A DNA stretch of 38,369 nt from Hyphomicrobiales bacterium (GTDB lineage: Bacteria; Pseudomonadota; Alphaproteobacteria; Rhizobiales; Xanthobacteraceae), in NCBI GenBank assembly GCA_009377695.1, contig WHTP01000051.1, positions 1 through 38,369 of the forward strand, written 5' to 3'. The notes beneath the pieces were generated by a model that was given only the letters and a program-made list of their open reading frames with translations, was not told where the DNA came from and ran no database searches. The translations under genes and the position numbers were made by a program. Below are positions 22,543 through 31,001 of the stretch, piece by piece. Each line of letters begins with the position of its first letter. Position 1 is the first letter of the stretch.

Positions 22543-24015
22543 ATGAAGATGGTGAAAAGTCTTCTCCTCGGCTCTGCGGCCGGTGTGGTCGCAGTGGTCG
22601 GGGCGCAGGCTGCCGATCTTCCCGTCAAGGCCGCGCCGGTCCAGTACGTGAAGATCTGCACGCTCTATGGGGACGGGTTCTATTATGTTCCGGGCTCCGA
22701 CACTTGTGTCCGGTTCACGGGCTACGTCCGGGCCGACTACGGCTACGGCGTCACCGGCGCCCGTCGGCCGCAATATGCTCGTGATGAAGGTGCCAACGAC
22801 CGGACCGTCGACCGCTATTCGACGCGCCATCGTGGCCGCTTTGCGATCGATACCCGGACGCAGACCGCCTATGGCACGTTGCGGACGTACCAGACCTTTC
22901 AGATGCAGCACGAGGATACCCCCGGGCCGGGAAGTGACGATGAATTCGGCATCACCCGCGCGTTCATCCAGTGGGGTGGCTTCACCTTCGGCCGAACGGT
23001 GTCGTTCACCGACCATGAAGGCAGCATGGGCGACTCCGGCTTCCGCTCGCTGCACCAGTCGCAGGTCGACAGCACGACCGGCGCGTCAGGCGTCAACCAG
23101 ATCGCCTACACGTGGCAGCTCGGCAATGGCATCACGTTCAACGTCGGTGCCGACGAGCGTCGCGTGCGGGATGTCGTGAACCTGTCGGACCCTGGTACGT
23201 TAGACGACCTACAGATAGGCTTCGAGCCGGGTTCGCACCGCGCCGGCGACAACCATCCCAATCCCTGGGTGTCGTTGCGGGTCAATCAGGCGTGGGGCCG
23301 CGCCAGCCTTGCGGTGATCGCCAATCACAACCAGGCGACCTACTACGACGGGGCCACTCTTGGCTGCGCCCAACCCGGCACGACGCTCTGCGGCTATCCG
23401 GGCGACAAGTGGGGCTTCGGGGTTCTCTCCGGTGCCGAGTTCAAGCTCGATTGGCTGAGCCCGGGCAGCCGCATCGGTGGCTACTTCAACTACGGCGTGG
23501 GCGCCACGCGGTATCAGATGGGCCAGTTGCAAAGCCCCGGCCTCTACGGCAGCGGCAACGAGATTGCATTCGGCTTCATCACCGACGCGGCCTATGTCGA
23601 TGGCTCCGGCCTGGAGCAGACGACGGCGTGGTCGGCTGGCGGCGGGTTCGAATACTTCTGGACCCGCAACTTCTCGAGCACGGTCTACGGCCAAATCGGC
23701 GAGGTCAGCTACAACAACAGCGTGATCAACGGCGGCTGGTTCTGCGCTGGGGCCGGATTCGAGGTCTCGCCGACGGCGGTTTGCGATCCGGGCTTCACGT
23801 ATTGGGCCGTGGGTACGCACCACGACTGGTTCCCGCTGCCCGGACTGCGGTTCGCGGTCGACGTGCTGTACGCCCAGGTCGGGACGGCGATGAACGGCGA
23901 GGTGATCACCGTGAACACTCCGTCGGGCGCGCGGCCGGCCGGCGACTACAACGTGAAGGATCTGGGCACTCTCTCGGTCGTCTTCCGCGCCCAGCGCACC
24001 TGGGGCGCCAACTAA
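22543..24015 (+). CDS. Rhizobiales-type outer membrane porin
   Basis: A 490-residue beta-barrel protein of the alphaproteobacterial porin family (Porin_2). The signal peptide MKMVKSLLLGSAAGVVAVVG is cleaved before ADLPVKAAPVQYVKIC, the standard mature start of these porins. A strand with CTLYGDGFYYVPGSDTCVR follows; the paired cysteines probably form a disulfide. The body alternates short amphipathic strands with loops rich in Gly, Asn and Asp, for instance TRAFIQWGGFTFGRTVSF, and ends LSVVFRAQRTWGAN. It forms a general diffusion channel in the outer membrane. The start was placed at 22543 because GGAGGG precedes it and the signal begins there, although the frame is open further upstream. It is monocistronic, with a terminator 86 bases downstream. 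Confidence 0.92.
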   Translation: MKMVKSLLLGSAAGVVAVVGAQAADLPVKAAPVQYVKICTLYGDGFYYVPGSDTCVRFTGYVRADYGYGVTGARRPQYARDEGANDRTVDRYSTRHRGRFAIDTRTQTAYGTLRTYQTFQMQHEDTPGPGSDDEFGITRAFIQWGGFTFGRTVSFTDHEGSMGDSGFRSLHQSQVDSTTGASGVNQIAYTWQLGNGITFNVGADERRVRDVVNLSDPGTLDDLQIGFEPGSHRAGDNHPNPWVSLRVNQAWGRASLAVIANHNQATYYDGATLGCAQPGTTLCGYPGDKWGFGVLSGAEFKLDWLSPGSRIGGYFNYGVGATRYQMGQLQSPGLYGSGNEIAFGFITDAAYVDGSGLEQTTAWSAGGGFEYFWTRNFSSTVYGQIGEVSYNNSVINGGWFCAGAGFEVSPTAVCDPGFTYWAVGTHHDWFPLPGLRFAVDVLYAQVGTAMNGEVITVNTPSGARPAGDYNVKDLGTLSVVFRAQRTWGAN

Positions 24016-24101
24016 AGCCGATAAGACAGAAAGCCTGCGACGTCCGAACCTCCGTCGCGGGCCCATCGCTGCACTCGGGATGCCCCCCGCGGCAGACACC
24101 T

Positions 24102-24128
24102 AACCCCGGCTCACCGCCGGGGTTTTTT
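24102..24128 (+). terminator. Rho-independent terminator of the porin gene
   Basis: Nine-base-pair stem AACCCCGGC/GCCGGGGTT with a TCACC loop, continued by a run of six T. This is the cleanest intrinsic terminator in the window. Confidence 0.9.
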
Positions 24129-24556
24129 GCGGGCCAGCGACTTCCGGTATGCGCGATTGCAGGCGCTCGTTGCGTACCTGCAGCCGGCGGCTGCGTGCAG
24201 CGGCAGGCTGGAACCGCTCGTTCTTTCGTCAGCTTCGCATTGACGAAGCGAGATGCGGCGGCGCCACCGACAATACCATCAAAATTCGATCGAAAATGAT
24301 AAGAGATAATCTCCGCTAATAGTAGGAGCTGTGACGAAAGGTGAGGACAGCGTGCGGTCGAGCACAGTGAAGTAAGATACTTCGTGCATTCCTGATTACT
24401 ATAGCGGTAGCCGAATCGTTGCTCAGCGAGACAGCGATGCCGGTGAAGCGGAGTGCCGGACCCGGGTCATCTGATCCGACGGGACGTCGTTTCAAGACGA
24501 CGCAAGAAGTGTCGGGAAATGCGATTTGACTGTCGCAGAGCACATGGAGGTAATCT
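24129..24556. other. 428-base gap without a gene
   Basis: Nothing codes convincingly here. A minus-strand frame from 24939 down to 24316 covers the Gly-rich gene in antisense and is treated as a shadow. The stretch 24270-24420 is AT-richer (CAAAATTCGATCGAAAATG and ATAAGAGATAATCTCCGC), so the promoter of the 24557 gene may lie here. Confidence 0.4.
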
Positions 24557-24862
24557 ATGGATCTCACCACCCTGATCATCCAGCTCGTATCCGGCCTCAT
24601 AGGCGGAAACGCGGCTGGAAAAGCAGTGCCAAACTCTGACCTCGGCACGCTCGGCAACACGATTGCCGGCGCCCTCGGTGGCGTTGGCGGCGGCCAGTTG
24701 TTGCAAGCCTTGATCCCGGCCCTCGCCAGTGCGGCCGGTGGTGCTGGCGGGCTCGATATCGGCTCCATCATCGGCCATGTCGTCGGCGGAGGCGCTGGTG
24801 GCGCCGTCCTTACCGTCATTGCCGGGTTGCTGAAGAACATGATGGGCGGCCAGAAGGCCTGA
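24557..24862 (+). CDS. Glycine-rich small protein of unknown function
   Basis: A 101-residue protein with MDLTTLIIQLVSGLIGGNAA, then LGTLGNTIAGALGGVGGGQLL, a GGAGGLDIGSIIGHVVGGG block and a final VLTVIAGLLKNMMG. The repeated small-residue spacing (GG..G, G...G) suggests tightly packed helices in or on a membrane. Homologues with the same LGTLGNTIAG block are frequent in Bradyrhizobium- and Methylobacterium-like genomes as unnamed proteins; this is from memory. GGAGG lies eight bases before the ATG. There is no classical signal peptide. It stands alone between the porin and a TauE-type gene on the other strand. Confidence 0.75.
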   Translation: MDLTTLIIQLVSGLIGGNAAGKAVPNSDLGTLGNTIAGALGGVGGGQLLQALIPALASAAGGAGGLDIGSIIGHVVGGGAGGAVLTVIAGLLKNMMGGQKA

Positions 24863-24969
24863 GTGGACGGATCGTCCGCCAGGGCCTGAGGGCTTCTCGC
24901 CCGCGTCTCCCTATCCACCGCTGCGATCGAGGCGGCCAATAGGTTCGTCTCGAATGCAGGTGATGATGG

Positions 24970-25902
24970 TTAGGGTCCTTGCGCCCCGATCGACGGCTGC
25001 ACCGCGTAAAGATCGGCTGGCGGCAGCACCAGTACCAGTGCGAAGCGAATTCCGACCGCCAGGATCAGGACGCCCAGCAGCAGGCGAAGCCGTTCGGCCC
25101 GCATCTTTTGCCCGGCCTGCGCGCCGAACTGTGCGCCGATGCTGCCCCCGACCATGAGCATCAGGGCCAGCACCGCGTCCACTTGATGGTTGGTCGACGC
25201 ATGCAGCAGTGTAGCCGAGATCATCGTGACCAGCGTGAGCACTGTTGACGTGCCGATGACGGTCGCGGTCGGCACGCGCAGGACGTAGACTAGCATCGGC
25301 ACCAGCAGAAACCCGCCACCGATGCCCATCACTGCACCGATGAATCCCATCACGAATCCGATGATCCAGACCGGAATCACGGAGATGAAGATCCGCGAGC
25401 GCTTGAAGCGCAGCTTCAACGGGAGATGGTGCATCCATGAGTGACTTCCGGGACGACGCAATTCGACCGGCTTGCCCTGGCGCTCGCGAATGATTGCGCG
25501 CAGGCTTTCGGCTGCCAGCATCGCGCCGACTCCGGTCAGCAACACGACATAGGACACGCCGATCGTGACGTCGAGCTGCCCGAGCCGGCGCAGCATCGTG
25601 AACAAAGCGACGCCCGCCACTGTTCCAAGCACGCCTCCGACCAGCAGCATCAGCGCAAGCGGCAAATCGATCGCCTTGCGCCGCCAATAACTGATGGCGC
25701 TGGAAAATGATGATGCCGCAATGTGGCTGGGAACCGTGGCGACGGCTACCGAGGACGATATGCCGAGAAAGATCAGCAGCGGCGTCATCAGGAATCCGCC
25801 GCCGATTCCAAACATGCCGGAAATGAAACCGACAGCAACGCCGAGGCCAAGAATGACGAGGACATTGACCGGCAGGTCGGCGATCGGGAGGTAGAATTGC
25901 AT
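24970..25902 (-). CDS. TauE/SafE-family anion permease
   Basis: A 310-residue polytopic membrane protein of the TauE/SafE (DUF81) family. It carries the two family repeats, VAVGFISGMFGIGGGFLMTP near residue 25 and GFIGAVMGIGGGFLLVPML near residue 190, each with the GIGGG motif, and about eight hydrophobic helices. A basic loop (LKLRFKRSRIF) separates the halves. Members export or import sulfite, sulfoacetate or other small organic or inorganic anions. The partner substrate is not indicated by the neighbours. The ATG at 25902 begins MQFYLPIADLPVN. No other gene is in the same operon. Confidence 0.9.
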   Translation of the reverse strand: MQFYLPIADLPVNVLVILGLGVAVGFISGMFGIGGGFLMTPLLIFLGISSSVAVATVPSHIAASSFSSAISYWRRKAIDLPLALMLLVGGVLGTVAGVALFTMLRRLGQLDVTIGVSYVVLLTGVGAMLAAESLRAIIRERQGKPVELRRPGSHSWMHHLPLKLRFKRSRIFISVIPVWIIGFVMGFIGAVMGIGGGFLLVPMLVYVLRVPTATVIGTSTVLTLVTMISATLLHASTNHQVDAVLALMLMVGGSIGAQFGAQAGQKMRAERLRLLLGVLILAVGIRFALVLVLPPADLYAVQPSIGAQGP

Positions 25903-26075
25903 TGAAAAGAAGTCCGGGCGGGTCGGGGGCCAGAGCCGGGTCCGGAAGAGCCAAGCCGAAAGCCAAGCCCAGTGAGTACCCCGAATACGTCAATTTCGAA
26001 ACCGGCCGATTGTCCCCCAGTCCCGCGCGACTCCGCATGGCAGACTGCCGGGATCGGCCCCGGAGGGGGAGGACA

Positions 26076-26653
26076 ATGAGCAAGCAGCCGCAGCCCGGAC
26101 CCGCCCGCCTTGCAACTCGGTCAAGCCTGTCAGGGCGCCAAAGCCTTGCTCGGCGCTGTCGAGCTGGACGTGTTTACGGTCCTTGCCGCCGGCTGGCTAA
26201 ACGCCGAGACGCTCGGGCAGAAACTCAGGATTGATAACCGGGGCGCGATTTTCTGGATGCGCCCGTCGCCCTTGGTAGGCTTCTACGCCATCCGGGTGGA
26301 CGCTACCCCAACACCGCCGAGAGCGATCTTGATCTCGACCGCAACAAGCCGGCCTATGTCGGGGGCGTGCTGGAGCACAACAACGCGAGGCATTTCGGGA
26401 TCTGGAATTCGCTCACCGATGCGCTGCGGACCGGACAGCCGCAAACCGGCTTTCAGGAGAGCAGCCACTTCCCTGCGCTTTGCGCTGACTGACCGATCAT
26501 CGCTCGACCACTTTGTCAGCGCGATGACCGTGCGAAGCCGGCCGGTTGCAGAGGCGCTTGCGGCAGCGCTTCCATGGTCGAACCATCGGACGGTCATCGA
26601 TGCGATGTTCGCAAGGCGCTGTGTCCGTCCTTTGCCCGCGGTCGACGTGCTGA
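26076..26653 (+). pseudogene. Decayed SAM-dependent O-methyltransferase
   Basis: A gene remnant readable only by changing frame. GGAGGGGGAGG precedes ATG (26076) with MSKQPQPGPAR. One frame on (from 26110) comes LQLGQACQGAKALLGAVEL, then from 26247 DFLDAPVALGRLL and RNKPAYVGGVLEHNNARHFG plus IWNSLTDALRTGQPQTGF, ending in a stop at 26490. A return to the earlier frame gives SSLDHFVSAMTVRSRPVAE and LPWSNHRTVIDA. A last shift gives SQGAVSVLCPRSTC and a stop at 26651. The order matches hydroxyneurosporene-type methyltransferases, in which FQGAKALL-AVEL opens the dimerisation domain and VID-G-QG is the SAM site. The catalytic half is missing. At least four frame changes make a sequencing artefact unlikely. 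The gene is dead. Confidence 0.75.
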
Positions 26654-26733
26654 TTCTCGGACGCGTGCAAGTAGCGCAATTCTGGCGGACTGGCGCAGAT
26701 CAACGCTATCGCCGCAGTCCAGATTGCCGTTGG

Positions 26734-27561
26734 TTACTGCGGCAATCCTGGCGCGGCGAAGCCGCGCTTGGCCAATATCTTTTGCCCCGCCGGCGAGAGG
26801 ATGAACATCGCGAAGCGATAGGCGTCGGCCGCTGCATCCGTCATCACGGTCAGGCCATAATCGGCGCCGACTGCCAGTTCATCGGGCAACTGCACGATCT
26901 GCTGGTCGGGACTTTCCACCTGCGCGGCCATCGCATTGGTGCAATAGGTCAGGAAAAGATCGGCGCGGCCTTCCGCGACATGCCAGCCATAGGCGATGCG
27001 GCCCTTAGGCGGCACGGCGCTCGACGGCGACCCGACAAGCTGCAGCGCGCGCTTCTCAAGGATCGCGAATGATCCGGGATTGAGCTTGTCGGCCTTGCGG
27101 AACACCTCCCAGGCGTAGTCGCCGGACGGGTCCGCCTTTGGCGTCGAGCTTGCAAGCTTCACCGTCGGATCGAGCATGCGCTCTAGCAGCGTCGCCGGCG
27201 TGACGGCGAGTCCCGGCCGCACCAATGCACACAGCCGGTTGCGTGCGAACAGCACAACCGGCCCGCTTCTCTTGGCATCTGCCAGCGTCTGCGGGTGCTC
27301 CATGTTGGCGGAGGCGAAGACCTCGGCGCGCTCGCCCTTCGCGATGGCATCCTTGAGCGTGCCGGACGCGCCGAATTTGGACTGCACCTTGAGCCCGGCG
27401 ATCGGCTCATACGCGGCAATCACGTCGGTCAACGCGAAGCGCAGGCTGCCGGCGGCATGGAGCAGGACAGGATTGGCGGCAGATGCGGGTACACTCATGA
27501 TCGCGATCGCCATGTGCAGGAGTGCGCCGCCAAGTATGGCGCTTTTCGGGGATGTCCGCAT
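26734..27561 (-). CDS. ModA-like molybdate/oxyanion-binding protein
   Basis: A 275-residue periplasmic protein. The signal peptide runs to about residue 28 (SVPASA). The mature N-terminus VLLHAAGSLRFALTDVIAAY matches ModA, whose serine in the AA-S motif binds the oxyanion. Later motifs are KFGASGTLKDAIAKGERAEV, SSTPKADPSGDYAWEVF (second ligand serine region) and RADLFLTYCTNA. It would deliver molybdate or tungstate to an ABC importer. No modBC follows; it ends the tupBCA operon and probably feeds that transporter or a distant one. The ATG at 27561 gives a good signal. A GTG at 27573 overlaps the tupA stop (GTGA) and is an alternative start. Confidence 0.85.
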   Translation of the reverse strand: MRTSPKSAILGGALLHMAIAIMSVPASAANPVLLHAAGSLRFALTDVIAAYEPIAGLKVQSKFGASGTLKDAIAKGERAEVFASANMEHPQTLADAKRSGPVVLFARNRLCALVRPGLAVTPATLLERMLDPTVKLASSTPKADPSGDYAWEVFRKADKLNPGSFAILEKRALQLVGSPSSAVPPKGRIAYGWHVAEGRADLFLTYCTNAMAAQVESPDQQIVQLPDELAVGADYGLTVMTDAAADAYRFAMFILSPAGQKILAKRGFAAPGLPQ

Positions 27562-27569
27562 CGTGTGCG

Positions 27570-28403
27570 TCACGCCCCCGGCGCATTCGCGTTTGGGAAG
27601 AACAGTTGCTGTCCGTCGATCTTGTAATCGGCGATCGCTTTCTGTCCTTCGGCCGAAATCAGCCAGTCGACAAAGGCCTGGCCCAACTCTTTCTTGACGT
27701 GCTTGTGCTTCTCCGGGTTCACCAGCATCACGCCGTACTGGTTGAACAGCCGGTTGTCGCCTTCGACCGCGATGACAAGCTCGCCGCGATTCTTGAATGA
27801 GAGCCACGTGCCTCGATCGGCGAGCACATAGGCGTTCGAAGCAGATGCGGTATTGAGGGCGGCGCCCATGCCCTGGCCGATTTCCTTGTACCAGGCGCCG
27901 CGATCCTTGGTGATGTCGATACCAGCAGCGTTCCAGAGCCGGAGTTCGGCTGCATGCGTGCCGGACTTGTCGCCACGAGAGATGAAGGGCGCGCCGTTGC
28001 TTTTGACGATCTTGAGCGCGGCGACGATGTCCTTCGTTCCATTGATGCCGGCGGAATTGCTCTTCGGCCCGATCAGGATGAAGTCGTTGTACATCACCGG
28101 GTAGCGACGGACGCCAAATCCGTCCGCGACGAATTTCTCTTCCTGCCGCTTGGCATGCACGAAGACGACATCGGCGTCGCCGCGGCGGCCGGTGTCGAGC
28201 GCCTGGCCGGTGCCTTGCGAAACGACACGTACATCGATGCCGGTCTTCTTCTTGAACAGCGGCAGGATGTGGCCGAACAGCCCCGAGTCCTGCGTCGAGG
28301 TCGTCGACGCAACCACGATCGATTTCTCCTGCGAGAACGCTGCAGATGATGCGAGCAGCGAGGCTGCTGCTGCCATTACAATGAACAAGCGGCGTGTCGG
28401 CAT
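27570..28403 (-). CDS. tupA: Tungstate ABC transporter substrate-binding protein
   Basis: A 277-residue protein with a signal peptide (MPTRRLFIVMAAAASLLASS) and the TupA hallmark VASTTSTQDSGLFGHILP near the mature N-terminus. It continues with VVSQGTGQALDTGRRGDADV and ISRGDKSGTHAAELRLW, the second anion-binding loop. TupA-type proteins bind tungstate with very high affinity and discriminate against molybdate, though some relatives bind both. The start at 28403 follows GGGAGA; a further in-frame ATG at 28436 lies inside the tupC end and is less likely. It is the third gene of the minus-strand operon, before the ModA-like gene. Confidence 0.88.
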   Translation of the reverse strand: MPTRRLFIVMAAAASLLASSAAFSQEKSIVVASTTSTQDSGLFGHILPLFKKKTGIDVRVVSQGTGQALDTGRRGDADVVFVHAKRQEEKFVADGFGVRRYPVMYNDFILIGPKSNSAGINGTKDIVAALKIVKSNGAPFISRGDKSGTHAAELRLWNAAGIDITKDRGAWYKEIGQGMGAALNTASASNAYVLADRGTWLSFKNRGELVIAVEGDNRLFNQYGVMLVNPEKHKHVKKELGQAFVDWLISAEGQKAIADYKIDGQQLFFPNANAPGA

Positions 28404-28432
28404 TTTGGAATCTCCCGGTTGTCGGTCGGTGT

Positions 28433-29161
28433 TCAAACCAGAAGCTGCCCGGTGACGAACCGGGAGGCCTCTGAGGTTTTGGGGTTGCTGAAAAAGGCCG
28501 TGGCGTTGTTGGTTTCAACGATGCGGCCGCGATGCATGAGCACGACGTCGCCGGCGAGCCGGCGCGCCTCGCCGAGGTCGTGCGTCGACATCACCACCTT
28601 GATGCCGCGCGCGGCGACGTCGCGGATCAGGTCTTCGACCGATTGGGTCGCCGCCGGATCGAGGCTCGCCGTCGGCTCGTCGAGGAACAGGACCTGCGGG
28701 TCCTTGGCGAGGGCGCGCGCGAGCGCGAGCCGCTGCTGTTCGCCGCCGGACAGCTTTCGCGCCGGACGGCCGCCGAGGCTCGCAAGCCCGACCAGCGCGA
28801 GCAATTCGCGCACGCGCGACTCATGTTCTGTGCTCGGGACGTCCGCGGCGGCGAGCGCGTAGCGCAGGTTCGCTTCGGCGCTCCGCCGCAGCATCACCGG
28901 CCGCTGGAACACGATAGCGCGGCGGTCGGCCGGCGCGTCCGTCCGTCCACCCCAGGTGACGCGCCCGCTGGTCGGGCGGATGAGGCCCATGGCGAGCCGG
29001 AGGAGCGTGGTCTTGCCGGCGCCGTTCGGCCCGATGACCACGGTCGGCGCTCCAGGCGTCAGCATGAGATCAATGCGGTCGAGGATCGTCACGTCGCGCA
29101 CCACGAACGAGACGTCTTCGAGCAGGATCGGCAGATTGGTGAGCGGAGGGCGCATGGTCAT
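28433..29161 (-). CDS. tupC: Tungstate ABC transporter ATP-binding protein
   Basis: A 242-residue ABC ATPase with Walker A GPNGAGKTT near residue 44, Q-loop IVFQRPVML, signature LSGGEQQRLALARAL, Walker B VLFLDEPTASLDP and switch histidine STHDLGEA. It powers uptake through the tupB permease. No C-terminal TOBE/Mop domain is present, unlike ModC, which fits the tungstate type. The ATG overlaps the tupB stop (ATGA), so the pair is translationally coupled. A second in-frame ATG two codons later is possible. Confidence 0.9.
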   Translation of the reverse strand: MTMRPPLTNLPILLEDVSFVVRDVTILDRIDLMLTPGAPTVVIGPNGAGKTTLLRLAMGLIRPTSGRVTWGGRTDAPADRRAIVFQRPVMLRRSAEANLRYALAAADVPSTEHESRVRELLALVGLASLGGRPARKLSGGEQQRLALARALAKDPQVLFLDEPTASLDPAATQSVEDLIRDVAARGIKVVMSTHDLGEARRLAGDVVLMHRGRIVETNNATAFFSNPKTSEASRFVTGQLLV

Positions 29162-29850
29162 CCCGCCATCCGTTCGCCGAAGCGGCGCGTCCCCCAGGCC
29201 GCGGCGTTGACGAGCACGACGATGACAATCAGGATCATTCCGAGCCCGATTGCGAGCGGCAAGTCGCCCTTGGATGTTTCCAGCGCAATCGCCGTCGTCA
29301 TCGTCCGGGTGAAGCCGTCGATGTTGCCGCCGACGATGATCACCGCGCCGACTTCCGCGGCGGCGCGGCCGAATCCGGCGAGCAGGGCGGTGAGCAGGCT
29401 AAAGCGGCCATCCCACAGCAACGTCACGACGCTTCCGAGCGTGCCGACATTCATTGCCTGGAGTTCGTCGCGATATTCGAGCCAGAGGTCTTCGATCGTT
29501 TGTCGCGCCAGCGCGGCGATGATCGGTGCGATCAGGATCGTCTGCGCGACGATCATCGCCTGCGGCGTGAACAGGATGCCCCATGATCCGAGCGGTCCCG
29601 ATCTCGACAGGAGGAGAAACACCAAGAGTCCCACGACGACCGGCGGAAGGCCCATCAACGCATTGAGGATGACGATCGCTCCCTCGCGGCCGCGGAAGCG
29701 CGACAGCGCGAGCCAGGCGCCAAACGGCAGCCCGACCAGCGCCGCCAGCAGAACGGCCGACAGGCTCACGATCAGCGACAGGCGGACGATCGCGTAAAGC
29801 GCGGGATCGCCGGCCAGGACGAGCTGCAGAGCGGACACATTTTCCGGCAT
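29158..29850 (-). CDS. tupB: Tungstate ABC transporter permease
   Basis: A 230-residue inner-membrane permease with about five to six hydrophobic helices and the EAA-type cytoplasmic loop (AAAEVGAVIIVGGNIDG) that contacts the ATPase. The fold and length match TupB/ModB-like permeases. The start at 29850 follows GGAGA; a TTG at 29865 would add five residues but lacks support. It is the first gene of the operon tupB-tupC-tupA-modA-like, reading away from a divergent regulator across an 80-base gap. Confidence 0.88.
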   Translation of the reverse strand: MPENVSALQLVLAGDPALYAIVRLSLIVSLSAVLLAALVGLPFGAWLALSRFRGREGAIVILNALMGLPPVVVGLLVFLLLSRSGPLGSWGILFTPQAMIVAQTILIAPIIAALARQTIEDLWLEYRDELQAMNVGTLGSVVTLLWDGRFSLLTALLAGFGRAAAEVGAVIIVGGNIDGFTRTMTTAIALETSKGDLPLAIGLGMILIVIVVLVNAAAWGTRRFGERMAG

Positions 29851-29930
29851 GACGTCTCCGCGCAAACTCTTGCATCTTGGCCGGATTTGGTCAATTTACG
29901 CGCTATATTCATAATTATGCAGGTCTGTAC
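29851..29930. promoter_or_regulatory. Divergent control region of tup operon and regulator
   Basis: This AT-rich gap holds TATATT at 29904-29909, a fair -10 for the plus-strand regulator, directly joined to a perfect 10-base palindrome CATAATTATG at 29910-29919. CGCTATAT plus ATTATG recalls part of ModE-type boxes (CGTTATAT ... ATATAACG) but is not a full match. The location between regulator and transporter suggests that the regulator controls both genes by binding here. Confidence 0.55.
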
Positions 29931-30818
29931 ATGATGGATTTGCTGACCACCGAGGAGACAGCGACTTATCTGCGGTTGTCCGAGCGCAAGCTCTACGAAC
30001 TCGTCGCGCACGCTGCTGTGCCTTGCACCAAGGTGACAGGCAAATGGCTGTTCCCGAAGGCCGCGCTGGATCGCTGGCTCGCGGCCGGATATGCGGGACC
30101 AGCGCCCTTCGCGCATGCGCCGGCACCGCCGATTGTCGGCGGCAGCCACGATCCTCTGCTGGAATGGGGCTTGCGCGAGAGCGGCTCGCGGCTTGCGAGT
30201 TTGCCGGAAGGCAGCGAGGCTGGCCTGCAGCGGCTCGCATATGGCGAGGTTGCCGCGGCCGCGATTCACTTGCATCGGCTCGACGGTGATGACGATGCGG
30301 CCAATATCGAGGCGGTCGCCCATGCACCTGGCCTGCACGATGCGGTGCTGATCGCTTTCGCGCGGCGCGAACAGGGCCTCATCGTTGCCGCCGGCAATCC
30401 GTTGGGACTGAGCGATATTGCCAGCGTCGCGTTGAAGCGTGCGCGGCTCGCGCTGCGTCCGCAGGGCGCCGGCGCGCAGCTCTTGCTGCTGTCGCTCGTC
30501 GCGCAGGCCGCCCTCGCGCTCGATGCGTTCGCGATGGTTAAGCCCGTATGCCCGACAGGGCCCGACATCGCCCATGCGGTTCGCGCCGACCGTGCAGATT
30601 GCGGGGTCGCGACGCGATCGGTCGCGCAGACGGCCGGGCTCGACTTCGTGCCGCTCACCTGGGAGCGGTTCGATCTGGCGCTGCGTCAGCGCGACTACTT
30701 CGGTCCGGAGCTGCAGGCGCTGTTCAAGTTTCTGCGCAGCGAAGCATTTCACGCCCGCGGGCGCGAGCTGACAGGCTACGACACAAGCGAGGCCGGCGAC
30801 GTCCGTCGCGTCAATTGA
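29931..30818 (+). CDS. Excisionase-type HTH regulator with PBP-like ligand domain
   Basis: A 295-residue one-component regulator. Residues about 1-50 form an excisionase/MerR-like winged helix: LLTTEETATYLRLSERKLYE and KVTGKWLFPKAALDRWL. A short Pro/Ala linker leads to a ligand domain from about residue 67 (VGGSHDPLLEWGLRESGSRL). It contains GLQRLAYGEVAAAAIHLHRL, REQGLIVAAGNPLGLSD and GPDIAHAVRADRADCGVATR, the same pattern as the C-terminal half of the MoeA fusion at 2190-4178. It probably senses molybdate or tungstate and regulates the divergent tup operon; the sensing is inferred from context. ATGATG offers two starts three bases apart. Confidence 0.85.
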   Translation: MMDLLTTEETATYLRLSERKLYELVAHAAVPCTKVTGKWLFPKAALDRWLAAGYAGPAPFAHAPAPPIVGGSHDPLLEWGLRESGSRLASLPEGSEAGLQRLAYGEVAAAAIHLHRLDGDDDAANIEAVAHAPGLHDAVLIAFARREQGLIVAAGNPLGLSDIASVALKRARLALRPQGAGAQLLLLSLVAQAALALDAFAMVKPVCPTGPDIAHAVRADRADCGVATRSVAQTAGLDFVPLTWERFDLALRQRDYFGPELQALFKFLRSEAFHARGRELTGYDTSEAGDVRRVN

Positions 30819-30834
30819 GGCGTTTGCAGCACGG

Positions 30835-30862
30835 TTGTCATGCCCCGGCTGCTGACTATAGT
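30835..30862 (+). promoter_or_regulatory. Sigma-70 promoter of tRNA-Ser
   Basis: TTGTCA and TATAGT are separated by 16 bases, a near-consensus housekeeping promoter. Initiation near 30869 would transcribe the broken tRNA copy and then the intact tRNA-Ser. Confidence 0.7.
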
Positions 30863-30911
30863 GCGCGGCACTTCCGGGGCTCTGCGCTGGAGAGCGTGTG
30901 AGGCGGTCGGC

Positions 30912-30941
30912 GGAGAGGTGGCCGAGTGGCTTAAGGCGCAC
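30912..30941 (+). pseudogene. Broken 5' copy of tRNA-Ser inside a hairpin
   Basis: Thirty bases identical to the first 30 of the intact tRNA-Ser (GGAGAGGTGGCCGAGTGGCT ...), 90 bases upstream of it. Past 30941 the sequence departs. TTAAGGCGCAC (30931-30941) pairs perfectly with GTGCGCCTTAA (30977-30987), so the fragment is now part of a hairpin with a GC-rich loop. It cannot be a working tRNA. It may be a scar of past recombination at this tRNA. Confidence 0.8.
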
Positions 30942-31001
30942 CAGCGCGCTCCGCGCGCGTCTTTACGTCAAGATGCGTGCGCCTTAAAGAAGAACCCGTG
31001 A

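Noticed and set aside
24316-24939. 207-codon minus-strand frame
   Set aside because: Covers the Gly-rich gene in antisense and extends into a gap with no ribosome site; no family match.
26110-27072. 320-codon plus-strand frame
   Set aside because: Its first part is one frame of the broken methyltransferase and its second part is antisense to the ModA-like gene; it is not one protein.
28532-29797. 421-codon plus-strand frame over tupC and tupB
   Set aside because: Antisense shadow of two clear ABC transporter genes.
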